A stretch of DNA of 33,038 nucleotides. It comes from Bryobacterales bacterium (lineage in GTDB: Bacteria > Acidobacteriota > Terriglobia > Bryobacterales > Bryobacteraceae). The notes under the pieces were generated by a model. It was not told the origin of the DNA. It did not search any database and saw only the letters and a program-made list of their open reading frames with translations. The stretch lies in the NCBI GenBank assembly GCA_027452065.1, contig DAIDHC010000068.1:1-33038 (forward strand), in the 5' to 3' direction. Numbering within the stretch: the first letter of the stretch is position 1; every line of letters begins with the position of its first letter. This document shows positions 16,083-24,575 of the stretch, piece by piece. The translations under genes were made by a program, and so were the position numbers.

Positions 16083-17660
16083 TCAGACGAAAACCACTTT
16101 GTGGTCCGGACAGCTCAGATGGACGTTGGAGTAGAGATGCCCGGCCAGCTCCTCGCCGTACTCGGCGAAAAACGCCAGGTAGGAATAGTAGCGCTCCTGC
16201 AAATGGCGCTCCGGCGCCAGCATCCGCATCATCGCATCCACTTCAGCGCCGGCGCGCTCGTCCCGCCGCAGCGCTTCGCGCGATACCTTCCGCTCCATCT
16301 TGGCAAGCTGATACTCCATCTTCGCCCGGCTCTTGGCGAACGCTCGCTCGAGCGTCGGATCGAACGTCCTCGTCGCCGCGCCCAGCCGGTCGAAGACCGC
16401 TGCCTGCTCTCGCCGCGCTTCGGCGTACTGCTTCCCTAATTCCGGCGATACCAGGTGCCGCGCCGCCTCCATGCGAACCTGCTCGGCCGGCGCCAGCAGC
16501 GCCGGTATCGTCAGCTCGTACCGCGTCATCAGCTTCCGGTATCGCTCCGGAACCAGTGTGAAGCTGGCGCGCGAAACGATCGCCGGCATCCTTCCCAGCA
16601 GCCGCCGGTAAATCACTTCGGACTGGCCGAAATAGGCAATCTCCGCCGCTCCGCCCACGTACGCCGCCGTCGGCAGCAGATAGTCCTGCATTACCGGACG
16701 CAGCAGCGCATTCGGCGACAACTGCGCGGGCTCGGACGCCAGATCCTGTTTCGAATACGTCCTCCCGCCCGCAGCCGTGTAGGAATCGTTGCGAGAGCGC
16801 AACGCCAGCCGCCGCGCGCCCTCCAGCCGGAAAAACAGCGTACTCTCCGGCTCCACAAGCACCTGGCTGTGATACCCGGCCTCACCCAGCTCCCGCCCCC
16901 GATGCTGCAGGAGCAAGTTCAGCTCGCTCGACGCCTCCAGCGCCGACGCCAGGAACGGAGCCGCAATCGCGCGTATCGCCGGATCGAGCGGATCCAGGTA
17001 CAGCAGCCCGAACCGGCTTAACAGCCTCCGCGTCAGCGCCAGAAACCCCCCGCCCAGCGTCACGCCCTGCGGATACGCCTCCCGCGCCAGCGCCGCCGCC
17101 TCCCGCCCGTACGGCAGCCCGGCCAGCGCCCGCTCCAGCGCCTCCACCGGCGGCTCGTCCATCGCCACCGTACCCGCCGGCTGCGCTGCCTGCCCGCGCG
17201 TCTTCCCCGAAAGCCCAACAGGGCGATGTTCGGCGTCGAACACGTGACAATGATCCACCTCGGCCACGTCGTGATCTTCGGTCGCCGCCCAGAAAATCGC
17301 CACCGCCGGCCGCCCCGCCGCGTTCAGCTCGGCCGCCAGCCGCGCCGCCGTCAGCGCCTTATATACCGTATAAGCGGCGCCCGAAAACAATCCCACCTGC
17401 TGGCCCGTCACAATCGCCAGCGCCCCCGGTTGCGCCAGCACGTCCAGCCCCGGAGCCCCCGGATTCAACCGCCCAAGAGCATCCACCACCGCGCGCCGCC
17501 GCGCCTCGGGATACTCAGTAGCCGAAGGTCCTGCCAGCGCGTCCAACTCGTGCGGCGACTGCCCGTAATACCGTGAAACCCGATCGAAATGATACTGGTA
17601 GTCCGCGAACAGACGGGACGTGCCCGGAATTTCCGTGTATCGAAGACAGTGGGTTTCCAT
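16083..17660 (-). CDS. bshC: Bacillithiol biosynthesis cysteine-adding enzyme BshC
   Basis: BshC joins cysteine to glucosaminyl-malate, the last step of bacillithiol synthesis. The 525-residue length is normal. Recognisable features are the N-terminal PGTSRLFADYQYHFDRVSRYY, the strongly conserved VTGQQVGLFSGAAYTVYKALTA, FWAATEDHDVAEVDHCHV, and a late helical region (AKMEYQLAKMERKVSREALRRDERA) that forms the coiled coil seen in BshC. bshA and bshB are not in the window. It is divergent from cyaY across 125 bases. That gap holds two head-to-tail copies of TCGGTTTGG(G/A) at 17663-17682, just upstream of the bshC ATG. No good Shine-Dalgarno is visible. Confidence 0.93.
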   Translation of the reverse strand: METHCLRYTEIPGTSRLFADYQYHFDRVSRYYGQSPHELDALAGPSATEYPEARRRAVVDALGRLNPGAPGLDVLAQPGALAIVTGQQVGLFSGAAYTVYKALTAARLAAELNAAGRPAVAIFWAATEDHDVAEVDHCHVFDAEHRPVGLSGKTRGQAAQPAGTVAMDEPPVEALERALAGLPYGREAAALAREAYPQGVTLGGGFLALTRRLLSRFGLLYLDPLDPAIRAIAAPFLASALEASSELNLLLQHRGRELGEAGYHSQVLVEPESTLFFRLEGARRLALRSRNDSYTAAGGRTYSKQDLASEPAQLSPNALLRPVMQDYLLPTAAYVGGAAEIAYFGQSEVIYRRLLGRMPAIVSRASFTLVPERYRKLMTRYELTIPALLAPAEQVRMEAARHLVSPELGKQYAEARREQAAVFDRLGAATRTFDPTLERAFAKSRAKMEYQLAKMERKVSREALRRDERAGAEVDAMMRMLAPERHLQERYYSYLAFFAEYGEELAGHLYSNVHLSCPDHKVVFV

Positions 17661-17785
17661 GCTCGGTTTGGGTCGGTTTGGATTCGCTCTCGGGACGGCG
17701 GCACACGCCCGCTAATTCGATGAAGCTGCCTGCCGCAAGGTTCCTAAGAATTGTAATGCGCCGATTTGCCAAAATGGAAGAGCCC

Positions 17786-18112
17786 ATGGACGACCAGGAG
17801 TTTCAACGACGCGCCGGCGAGACGCTCGACGCTCTGCATCGCCGTTTGACCGCGGCCGCGGAAACCTCGGATTTCGAGTCCGACTTCAACGCCGGAGCCC
17901 TCACCATCGAGTTCGAGGACCCTCCCGCCAAGTTCGTCGTCAGCCCCAATTCCCCGGTGCGGCAGATCTGGCTCTCGGCGCACTCCCGCAGCTTCAAGTT
18001 TGCCTGGGACGAGGCCCGCGACGCCTTCGTCCTTCCGGATTCCGGTAAGACCCTCATCGAAGTGGTGGGTGAGGCCGTCGCCCGGCAACTCGGCGAAGAG
18101 ATCGTGTTGTAA
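17786..18112 (+). CDS. cyaY: Frataxin-like iron-binding protein CyaY
   Basis: A 108-residue protein of the frataxin family, which binds iron and modulates iron-sulfur cluster assembly. The pattern is clear: an N-terminal helix, then DFESDFNAGALTIEFED, the strand region FVVSPNSPVRQIWLSAHSRSFKF, and SGKTLIEVVGEAVARQLGE at the end. This matches the typical frataxin order of helix, LTIEF strand, RQIW strand and C-terminal helix. ATG at 17786 is chosen because GGAAGAG lies just upstream; ATG at 17774 is possible. The TAA stop is followed immediately by the ATG of hemW, with no spacer, so translation is probably linked. CyaY is best known from Proteobacteria, which makes it of interest here. Confidence 0.85.
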   Translation: MDDQEFQRRAGETLDALHRRLTAAAETSDFESDFNAGALTIEFEDPPAKFVVSPNSPVRQIWLSAHSRSFKFAWDEARDAFVLPDSGKTLIEVVGEAVARQLGEEIVL

Positions 18113-19210
18113 ATGCCCGGCGTCTACATTTCCTATCCCTTCTGCGCCCAAAAGTGCACTTACTGCAACTTTGCCTCCGGTGTTTTCCCCGCCGATCGCG
18201 AACATGCCTATCTCGATGCCCTTCTCCGCGAGATCGCATCCACCGAATGGCCCTGGCTGCCGGAGACCGTTTACCTGGGCGGAGGAACCCCCAGCCGCAT
18301 GGCCCCGGAGCATCTCTCCGCCCTGCTCGATGCCGTCCCCGGGCGCCCCTGGCGGGAGGCAACGATCGAGGCCGCTCCCGGCGCCTGGCCTGAGGACGCG
18401 CCATCCCACTGGCGCCGCGCCGGCATCAACCGTGTCAGCCTCGGCGTCCAGTCTTTCGCCGGCGCCGAGCTTCGCCGCACCGGCCGCCGTCATGACGCCG
18501 CCGCCGTTGAGCACAACGTGAACTCCCTCCGCGCCGCCGGCATCGCCAATTTCAACATCGACCTCATCGCCGGCCTCCCCGGCCAGTCTCGGGAAAGCTG
18601 GCGCCACTCCCTCGAAGCAACCGCCCGCCTCGACGCCCCCCACGTCTCTCTCTACATGCTCGAAATCGACGAGGACAGCCGGCTCGGCAAAGAAGTTCTC
18701 TTTAACGGCCAGCGCTACGGCGCTCCCGACGTTCCCTCCGACGAGGCGATCGTCGAATTCTACGAGTCCGGCCTCGAGTTCCTCCGAGCCGCAGGTCTCG
18801 ATCGCTACGAGATCTCCAACTTCGCTCGCCCCGGCTTCGAGTCCCGCCACAATCTGAAATACTGGCGCCTCGAGCCCTACCTCGGCTTCGGCGCCGATGC
18901 CCATTCCTTCGACGGCGCCCTCCGCTGGCGCAACGAGGAGGATCCCGGCGTGTACACGGCGCGCATCGCCGGGCAAGGAAACGCCCGCGGCGAACCCGTT
19001 GCCGCCAATCGCATCGAGGAGCGTTTCTTCGTCGGCCTGCGCCTGTCCTCCGGCATCAGGCCGGAACCGGAGGAGAGAGCCCTCTTCCGCGAACCCATCG
19101 AGCGCTTCCTCGCCGAAGGCTTTCTCGAACAGGACGGCGGCCTGCTGCGCCTCACCCGGCGCGGTGTCATATATTCCAATGAGGTGTTCCAGGAGTTTCT
19201 GATCGGATGA
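18113..19210 (+). CDS. hemW: Radical SAM heme chaperone HemW (coproporphyrinogen oxidase-like)
   Basis: A 365-residue radical SAM protein of the HemN/HemW family. The 4Fe-4S ligands are Cys11, Cys15 and Cys18 in PFCAQKCTYCNFAS. The usual following motifs are seen: YLGGGTPSRM, RVSLGVQSF, FNIDLIAGLPGQS and YEISNFARPGFESRHNLKYW. HemW is a heme-binding chaperone; true HemN oxidises coproporphyrinogen III anaerobically. The short N-terminus and length favour HemW, but the split cannot be settled by eye. The ATG directly abuts the cyaY stop, and the TGA overlaps the ATG of the aldolase gene (ATGA), so three genes form one unit. Confidence 0.9.
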   Translation: MPGVYISYPFCAQKCTYCNFASGVFPADREHAYLDALLREIASTEWPWLPETVYLGGGTPSRMAPEHLSALLDAVPGRPWREATIEAAPGAWPEDAPSHWRRAGINRVSLGVQSFAGAELRRTGRRHDAAAVEHNVNSLRAAGIANFNIDLIAGLPGQSRESWRHSLEATARLDAPHVSLYMLEIDEDSRLGKEVLFNGQRYGAPDVPSDEAIVEFYESGLEFLRAAGLDRYEISNFARPGFESRHNLKYWRLEPYLGFGADAHSFDGALRWRNEEDPGVYTARIAGQGNARGEPVAANRIEERFFVGLRLSSGIRPEPEERALFREPIERFLAEGFLEQDGGLLRLTRRGVIYSNEVFQEFLIG

Positions 19211-20262
19211 ACGCGATGATCGATCTGCGAAGCGATACCGTCACCATGCCCAGCGAGGCCATGCGCAATGCCATGCGCGACGCCGAGGTCGGCGACGACG
19301 TCTACGGCGAAGACCCCACCATGAACCGGCTCGAACAACGCGCCGCCGCCATCGTCGGCAAAGAAGCTGCCCTGTTTGTTCCTACCGGCACCATGGGCAA
19401 TACCATCGGCATCAAGCTCAACACCCGCCATGGCCAGGAGGTCATCTGCGAGGAGCGGGCCCACGTCTTCGATTGGGAATTGTCCATGATGGCCTGGTTT
19501 GCCGGCTGCCTCGCCCGCCCCGTCCGCGCCGCCGATGGTGTCCTCCGCTGGAGCGCCATCCGCGATGCCATCCGTCCCGACGGCCCCCACTGCGCCGGCA
19601 CCGGATGCATCTCGCTCGAAAACACCCACAACATGGCCGGTGGCGCTGTGTCGCCGCTCGACGTGGTCGAAGAGATCTGCCATGAGGCCCATCAGCGCGG
19701 GCTCCGTGTTCACATGGACGGCGCCCGCGTCTTCAACGCTGCTTGCGCCCTCGGTGTCGAAGTGAGCGAGGTCGTCAAGGACGTCGACACCGTCATGTTC
19801 TGTCTCTCCAAAGGTCTCGGCGCCCCCGTCGGCTCCATGCTCGCCGGCACCGCCGACGCGATCCATCAGGGGCGTCTCTACCGCAAACGCCTCGGCGGCG
19901 GAATGCGCCAGGCCGGCGTCCTCGCCGCCGCCGGCCTCATCGCCCTCGAACAGATGCCCGCCCGCCTCGGCCAGGACCACGCCAATGCCCGCGTCCTCGC
20001 CCACGCCCTCGAAGCTATCCCCGGCGTGGCCATCGACGCCTCCACCGTCCAGACCAACATCGTCATTTTCGACATCTCCGGCACCGGGATGACGCCCGCC
20101 GAGTTCAGCCGCCGCCTGAAGGAGCGCGGCGTTCGCATGAACGGCGTCGGAGCCACCCGCATGCGCGCCGTTACCCATTGCGATGTCTCCCGCCGGGACT
20201 GCGAGCAGGCCATCGAGGCCATCCGCGAAGTCTGCGCCGGCGTCGCCTCCGCCCGCGCCTGA
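19207..20262 (+). CDS. ltaE: Low-specificity L-threonine aldolase
   Basis: This PLP enzyme cleaves L-threonine and allo-threonine to glycine and acetaldehyde in the cytoplasm. The 351-residue sequence begins with the family pattern IDLRSDTVTMPSEAM and continues VGDDVYGEDPTMNRLE. The PLP-binding aspartate is in VHMDGARVFNAA, and the Schiff-base lysine is Lys202 in CLSKGLGAPVGSML. GGGMRQAGVLAAAG is also typical. It overlaps hemW by 4 bases. The last codons (from 20242) are part of a 32-bp tandem repeat that runs past the stop. The link to the cyaY-hemW pair is transcriptional rather than an obvious pathway, though glycine supply to heme is thinkable in organisms using the C4 route. Confidence 0.93.
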   Translation: MNAMIDLRSDTVTMPSEAMRNAMRDAEVGDDVYGEDPTMNRLEQRAAAIVGKEAALFVPTGTMGNTIGIKLNTRHGQEVICEERAHVFDWELSMMAWFAGCLARPVRAADGVLRWSAIRDAIRPDGPHCAGTGCISLENTHNMAGGAVSPLDVVEEICHEAHQRGLRVHMDGARVFNAACALGVEVSEVVKDVDTVMFCLSKGLGAPVGSMLAGTADAIHQGRLYRKRLGGGMRQAGVLAAAGLIALEQMPARLGQDHANARVLAHALEAIPGVAIDASTVQTNIVIFDISGTGMTPAEFSRRLKERGVRMNGVGATRMRAVTHCDVSRRDCEQAIEAIREVCAGVASARA

Positions 20263-20324
20263 CCCGCCCCGCCGTAGCCTCCGCCCGCTCCCGACCCGCC
20301 CCGCCGTAGCCTCCGCCCGCGCCG
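20242..20324 (+). repeat. 32-bp tandem repeat (2.6 copies) across the ltaE stop
   Basis: Units start at 20242, 20274 and 20306, the last covering 19 bases. The shared core is GCCTCCGCCCG followed by GACCCGCCCCGCC. Unit 1 includes the last ltaE codons and its TGA (20260-20262). Units 2 and 3 are noncoding and differ from unit 1 by a few bases. It looks like local slippage duplication of the gene's 3' end. The remaining 50 bases to the antitoxin gene hold its probable promoter. Confidence 0.85.
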
Positions 20325-20360
20325 CTTCGCTCCCCGTCTCTCCGATCTGCCGTTTGGCGC

Positions 20361-20366
20361 TATACT
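20361..20366 (+). promoter_or_regulatory. Candidate -10 element (TATACT) of the toxin-antitoxin operon
   Basis: TATACT ends 9 bases before the antitoxin ATG (20376). A start site at the normal distance would fall within about 3 bases of the ATG, so the mRNA may be leaderless. No Shine-Dalgarno is visible and no -35 match is strong. Confidence 0.4.
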
Positions 20367-20375
20367 AGTTGCCAT

Positions 20376-20807
20376 ATGGCGGACTTTGCCGGAATTGCCG
20401 ACGTCCTCGGCGGCCAGGCCGTAACCGGAAACCTCCGCACCGCCGAGGACCTCCGCCGCATCGTCCGCCAGGGCCTTCCCTGGCCTGCCCTCCGCGCTTT
20501 GCAGGATACCCTCCGCATGAGCGGCGAAACCGCCGCCCGCGTGCTGTCTCTGCCCGAGCGCACCATGTCCCGACGCAAAAAACAGGACCGCCTCACCGCC
20601 GAGGAGTCGGACCGCATCGTCCGTCTCGCCCGCATCACCGCCCAGGCCATCTCCGTGCTCGGCTCGCGCGAGCGCGCCGCCCAATGGCTCAACGCCTCCA
20701 ACCGCGCCCTCGGGGGCCTCGCCCCGCTCTCCCTGCTCGATACCGACATGGGAACCCGCCAGGTCGAGGAAATCCTCGGCCGCATCGAGTTCGGAATCTA
20801 CAGTTGA
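20376..20807 (+). CDS. Xre/MbcA/ParS-type antitoxin (DUF2384) of a RES toxin-antitoxin system
   Basis: A 143-residue protein with the antitoxin layout. An N-terminal helix-turn-helix-like region at about 25-85 contains LPWPALRALQDTLRMSGETAARVLSLPERTMSRRKK. A C-terminal toxin-binding domain follows, with ITAQAISVLGSRERAAQWLNASNRALGGLAPLSLLDTDMGTRQVEEILGRIEFG. The NxxLGGxxPLxLLdT pattern is diagnostic of the MbcA/ParS/Xre toxin-binding domain. In the family it blocks the RES toxin and often represses the operon. It shares TTGA (20804-20807) with the toxin gene. Identification rests on both its own motifs and its partner. Confidence 0.9.
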   Translation: MADFAGIADVLGGQAVTGNLRTAEDLRRIVRQGLPWPALRALQDTLRMSGETAARVLSLPERTMSRRKKQDRLTAEESDRIVRLARITAQAISVLGSRERAAQWLNASNRALGGLAPLSLLDTDMGTRQVEEILGRIEFGIYS

Positions 20808-21283
20808 CCCGCGTCTGGCGTCTCACTCCCCGGCGCCATCTTCGGCGCGCCCTCAGCGGGGAAGGCGCCCGCCGCTTCGGTGGCCGCTGGAACTCGCCCG
20901 GACACCCCGTCGTTTACACCTCCGCCACCCTCGCCCTCGCCAGCCTCGAATCCCTCGTCCATCTCGGCGGCCTCGATCTCCCCGCCGACCTGATGGCCAT
21001 CCCCTGCGACCTGCCCGACGGCCTGCGCATCACCGTCGTCGAGGAAAACGATCTCCCCCGCAACTGGCGCCGCTACCCCGCTCCCCCTTCCTTGCGCCGC
21101 ATCGGCGACGAATGGCTCCGCAAGGGAATCACCGCCGTCCTCTCCGTACCCTCCGCCGTCGTGCCCCCCGAGCGAAATTTTCTCCTCCACCCCGGTCACC
21201 CGGAGATGGAGCGCATCGGCGTCGGCCGCGCCTTCGCCTTCAGCTTCGACCCACGGCTCAGAGCTGCGAAACCAGGTTCCTGA
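20804..21283 (+). CDS. RES domain toxin (NAD+-degrading family)
   Basis: A 159-residue RES protein, the usual size. The TTG start overlaps the antitoxin stop; longer frames reaching 20369 run antiparallel to sense and lack RES features. The motif order is GARRFGGRWNSPGHPVVYTSATLALASLESLVHL (conserved Arg28, Tyr38, Glu49), then GDEWLRKGITAVLSVPSAVVPPERNFLLHPGHP. Characterised RES toxins such as MbcT deplete NAD+; that activity is inferred here. All commonly cited active-site positions (Arg, Tyr, Glu, Ser) appear present. The 3' end overlaps the convergent downstream gene by 26 bases. Confidence 0.9.
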   Translation: MTRVWRLTPRRHLRRALSGEGARRFGGRWNSPGHPVVYTSATLALASLESLVHLGGLDLPADLMAIPCDLPDGLRITVVEENDLPRNWRRYPAPPSLRRIGDEWLRKGITAVLSVPSAVVPPERNFLLHPGHPEMERIGVGRAFAFSFDPRLRAAKPGS

Positions 21284-22202
21284 CCGCCGACCTCAGGTCG
21301 CCCGTGCCGTCCAGATACGGCTTGAACGCTTCCTCGAGCGGCCGCCGCAGGCTCGGCCACGCCCGCGGCCACAGCTCCTGCTGCTCGGCGTAGGGCACGT
21401 AGCCGGGCACGTTGCGCCGCATCACCTCGCCCACACAATAAAACAACGCCGCGTGCCACAGGCTCGACGGCGTCGACTTGTTCTTCGCGTGCGCCGCAAG
21501 CTCGAGCGCCAGCAGCCGCTGCAGCTTTCCCGCCAGCCCGTGCGACGCTTCGTGAAACAAAATCTCGAAGCCCAGGTCTCCCTGCTCCCGCGCGTCCCCG
21601 CTCGCAATCGTGATGAACAGCGGATTCAGTGTCGTGTAGGCGCCGTTGACGTGCGCGGCGAAGCTGATCTCGGTGTGCATCGGCTCCGCCGGCCAGGGAA
21701 AGTCGAATGCCCGGCCCAGGGCTCCGGCTACCGCTGCGCCGTGGTCGGACAGGCGCGGCAGTTGCGACTGTACCCAGGCCGCGTTCGCCCGGTCGTGCGC
21801 CGCCCACCAGTGCTCGCGGTACACCGGAGCCGCCTCGTCCAGCGCCTTCTCCAATCCCGCATCGAACGCCGCCGGTGCCGCCGTGGCCGAATCCCCGATC
21901 CCCGACAGCCGCTGCTTGATCGAGATCAGGTCCGGGTCGTCCACCAGGCTCCGCGAGATCATGTGCTCGTTGTAATAGGCGATCGCCGCCGTCCAGCCCT
22001 CCGCCGCCTCCGCCTCCCGGTCCCGCGCGTCAAGCTGCGCCTGCGCGTAAAGAAAGTGATGCAGGTTAATCCAGAAGTTGCGCCGGAAATCGAACAGCGC
22101 CAGCGAGTCGATGGCCATCGCCGGCAGAGCCGTAACCGCCGCCAGGAAGGCGCGCCGCGTGCATCGGGCCGGAGGCTGCGTAAGCCGCTCTGAGAATCGC
22201 AT
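21258..22202 (-). CDS. Secreted protein with HExxH zinc-metallopeptidase-like motif, unknown family
   Basis: A 314-residue protein not confidently assigned to a named family. The N-terminus TRRAFLAAVTALPAMA is a twin-arginine-like export signal. The body is alpha-helical and Trp/His-rich. HEASH (217-221, in FEILFHEASHGLAGKL) matches the HExxH zinc motif, and ITIASGDAREQGDLGFEILF just before it resembles the strand that precedes such helices. A third ligand is not obvious; candidates are Glu or His downstream. The ATG is 26 bases after the lepA stop on the same strand, so lepA and this gene may be co-transcribed. It overlaps the RES toxin gene tail by 26 bases. Peptidase activity is an inference from one motif. 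Confidence 0.65.
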   Translation of the reverse strand: MRFSERLTQPPARCTRRAFLAAVTALPAMAIDSLALFDFRRNFWINLHHFLYAQAQLDARDREAEAAEGWTAAIAYYNEHMISRSLVDDPDLISIKQRLSGIGDSATAAPAAFDAGLEKALDEAAPVYREHWWAAHDRANAAWVQSQLPRLSDHGAAVAGALGRAFDFPWPAEPMHTEISFAAHVNGAYTTLNPLFITIASGDAREQGDLGFEILFHEASHGLAGKLQRLLALELAAHAKNKSTPSSLWHAALFYCVGEVMRRNVPGYVPYAEQQELWPRAWPSLRRPLEEAFKPYLDGTGDLRSAVRNLVSQL

Positions 22203-22228
22203 CGCCGATCAATCGTCGCGCCGGCGGC

Positions 22229-24040
22229 TCAGTCTTCCGAGGAGCCGCTGACCTTGAGAACCGCCAGGAAGGCCTCCTGGGGGATCTCCACTCTTCCCAC
22301 CCGCTTCATCCGCCGCTTGCCCTCTTTTTGTTTTTCCAGGAGCTTTCTCTTCCGGCTGATGTCGCCGCCGTAGCACTTGGCCAGCACGTTCTTGCGCATG
22401 GCCGGAATCGTTTCCCTCGCGATAATTTTACTTCCGATCGCCGCCTGCAGCGCAACCTCGAACATCTGCCGCGGTATCAGCTTCCGCAGTCGCTCAATCA
22501 GCAGTTTGCCCCGCTCATAGGCGAACTCCCGGTGCACGATCATCGACAACGCGTCCACCGGCTCACCGGCCACCAGCACGTCCAGCTTCACCATCGGCGA
22601 CACCCGGTGCCCGGCCAGATGGTAATCGAGCGAGGCATACCCGCGCGAGGCCGACTTCAGCCGGTCGTAAAAATCCATCACAATCTCGTTCAGCGGCAGC
22701 TCATACAGCAGCAGCACCCGCCCCGTGCCGATATATTCGAACTTCTTCTGCGTGCCCCGCGTCTCCTCGAGCAGCTTCAAGATCTCTCCGACGTACTCCT
22801 CGCGCGTGATCACCGTCGCGTCGATGATCGGCTCCTCGATGCGCAGTATCGCCGACGGATCCGGAAACCGCGTCGGGTTGTCGATCGCCAGCTTCGTCCC
22901 GTCGCTCAGAATGACGTGGTACCGCACGCCCGGCGCCGTCGTGATCAGGTCGATCTCGAACTCCCGCTCCAGCCGCTCCTGTACGATCTCCAGATGCAGC
23001 AGCCCCAAAAAACCGCAGCGGAACCCGAAGCCCAGCGCCACCGAATTCTCCGGCTCGAAATTGAATGCGCTGTCGTTCAACCGCAGCTTTTCCAGCGCCT
23101 CCCGCAGCCGCCCGTGCTCGTGCGACTCCACCGGGTACAGTCCCGCGAACACCATCGGCTTCACTTCCTGGAACCCCGGCAGCGGCTCGGCCGCCGGCTG
23201 GTCCTGCGACGTGATCGTATCCCCGATTTTGGCGTCCGCCACCGTCTTGATGTTCGCGAACAGGAATCCCGCTTCCCCCGCCGCCAGTTCGTCGCACGGG
23301 ATCGGCTTCGGCGACTGGTAGCCCAGCCCCTCGATGTCGTATACCGCCCCGTTCGACCACAGCCGGATCTTCTGCCCCGTCTTCAACCGCCCGTCCACCA
23401 CGCGCGTCAGAATGATCACGCCCCGGTAGGGATCGAACCAGGAATCGAAAATCAACGCCCGCAGCGGCGCCTCCGGGTCCCCGCCCGGCGGAGGAACCCG
23501 CTGCACCACCGCCTCCAGAACATCCTCGATCCCGATGCCGTTCTTCGCGCTCGTCAGCACCGCGTCATCGGCCGGCAGCCCGATCACGTTCTCAATCTGC
23601 TCGCGAATCTTCTCCGGATCCGCCGCCGGCAGGTCGATTTTGTTGATCACCGGCACGATCTCCAGATTGTGGCTCAGCGCCAGATACGTGTTCGCCAGCG
23701 TCTGCGCCTCCACGCCCTGGCTCGCGTCCACCACCAGCAGCGCCCCCTCGCACGCTTGCAGGCTCCGCGATACCTCGTAGGAAAAATCGACGTGCCCCGG
23801 CGTGTCGATCAGGTTCAACTGGTACTGGTTCCCGTCCCGTGCCTGGTACAGCAGCCTCACCGCGTGCGCCTTGATCGTAATGCCCCGCTCCCGCTCCAGG
23901 TCCATCGTGTCCAGAACCTGCTCCATCATTTCCCGCTTGCTGAGAGCGCCGGTGAATTCCAGCAATCGGTCGGCCAGCGTCGACTTGCCGTGATCGATAT
24001 GCGCAATGATGGAGAAGTTGCGGATGAAGCGCGGGTTCAT
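22229..24040 (-). CDS. lepA: Translation elongation factor 4 (LepA)
   Basis: LepA is a ribosome-associated GTPase acting in translation initiation or elongation quality. The 603-residue length is standard. Its GTPase motifs are AHIDHGKS (13-20), the switch I region [21 protein letters not shown] and NKIDLP. The LepA-specific C-terminus is seen as [41 protein letters not shown]. It is divergent from ribH across 53 bases. No strong Shine-Dalgarno is seen before the ATG at 24040. Confidence 0.98.
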   Translation of the reverse strand: MNPRFIRNFSIIAHIDHGKSTLADRLLEFTGALSKREMMEQVLDTMDLERERGITIKAHAVRLLYQARDGNQYQLNLIDTPGHVDFSYEVSRSLQACEGALLVVDASQGVEAQTLANTYLALSHNLEIVPVINKIDLPAADPEKIREQIENVIGLPADDAVLTSAKNGIGIEDVLEAVVQRVPPPGGDPEAPLRALIFDSWFDPYRGVIILTRVVDGRLKTGQKIRLWSNGAVYDIEGLGYQSPKPIPCDELAAGEAGFLFANIKTVADAKIGDTITSQDQPAAEPLPGFQEVKPMVFAGLYPVESHEHGRLREALEKLRLNDSAFNFEPENSVALGFGFRCGFLGLLHLEIVQERLEREFEIDLITTAPGVRYHVILSDGTKLAIDNPTRFPDPSAILRIEEPIIDATVITREEYVGEILKLLEETRGTQKKFEYIGTGRVLLLYELPLNEIVMDFYDRLKSASRGYASLDYHLAGHRVSPMVKLDVLVAGEPVDALSMIVHREFAYERGKLLIERLRKLIPRQMFEVALQAAIGSKIIARETIPAMRKNVLAKCYGGDISRKRKLLEKQKEGKRRMKRVGRVEIPQEAFLAVLKVSGSSED

Positions 24041-24059
24041 TTAGCAGGGGGCCGTGCGC

Positions 24060-24065
24060 TAGAAT
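24060..24065 (+). promoter_or_regulatory. Candidate -10 element (TAGAAT) for ribH-nusB-glgA
   Basis: TAGAAT lies 28 bases before the ribH ATG, in the 53-base gap between divergent lepA and ribH. A start near 24072 would leave a leader of about 22 bases. The -35 region would fall at the lepA start and matches poorly. Confidence 0.3.
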
Positions 24066-24093
24066 TAAGGGCGCAATTCCAATTATCCCATAT

Positions 24094-24573
24094 ATGCCTC
24101 AGGTGATCGAAGCAACGCTGGATTCCCGCGGAATGAAGTTCGCCATTGTCGTCGGGCGCTTCAACAGCCTCATCACCGCCCGGCTGCTCGATGGCGCCCT
24201 CGACGCGCTCAAACGCACCGGCTGCGACATGGACGGCGTCGACATTGTGCGCGTGCCCGGCGCCTGGGAGATCCCCTTGGCCGCCCGCACCCTCGCCGCC
24301 CAGGGCCGCCACGACGCCATCATCACTCTCGGCGCCGTCATCCGCGGCGACACGCCCCACTTCGACTACGTCGCCGGCGAGGCCGCCCGCGGCATCGCTC
24401 ACGTTTCCCGTCAGGCCGGCATCCCGGTCGCCTTCGGTGTGCTCACCGCCAATACCATGGAGCAGGCCGCCGACCGCGCCGGCGGCAAGAGCGGCAACAA
24501 GGGCTTCGACGCCGCCATGACCGCCGTCGAAATGGCCGGCCTGATGCGCCGCCTGAGAGAAGCCGGCCGCTAG
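24094..24573 (+). CDS. ribH: 6,7-dimethyl-8-ribityllumazine synthase
   Basis: RibH condenses 5-amino-6-ribitylaminouracil with dihydroxybutanone phosphate, the penultimate step of riboflavin synthesis. The 159-residue sequence has [20 protein letters not shown], the substrate loop [31 protein letters not shown] and [11 protein letters not shown], all expected. It sits 2 bases before nusB, a very common bacterial pairing. Other rib genes are not in the window. Confidence 0.97.
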   Translation: MPQVIEATLDSRGMKFAIVVGRFNSLITARLLDGALDALKRTGCDMDGVDIVRVPGAWEIPLAARTLAAQGRHDAIITLGAVIRGDTPHFDYVAGEAARGIAHVSRQAGIPVAFGVLTANTMEQAADRAGGKSGNKGFDAAMTAVEMAGLMRRLREAGR

Positions 24574-24575
24574 CC

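Noticed and set aside
20369..21283. A 304-codon frame fusing extra N-terminal sequence to the RES toxin
   Set aside because: The first 145 codons run out of frame through the antitoxin gene and are Arg/Pro-rich; the RES domain begins at the TTG at 20804.
22328..24106. Plus-strand open frame of 592 codons opposite lepA
   Set aside because: Arg/Gln/His/Leu-rich with no motif, and lepA on the other strand is certain.
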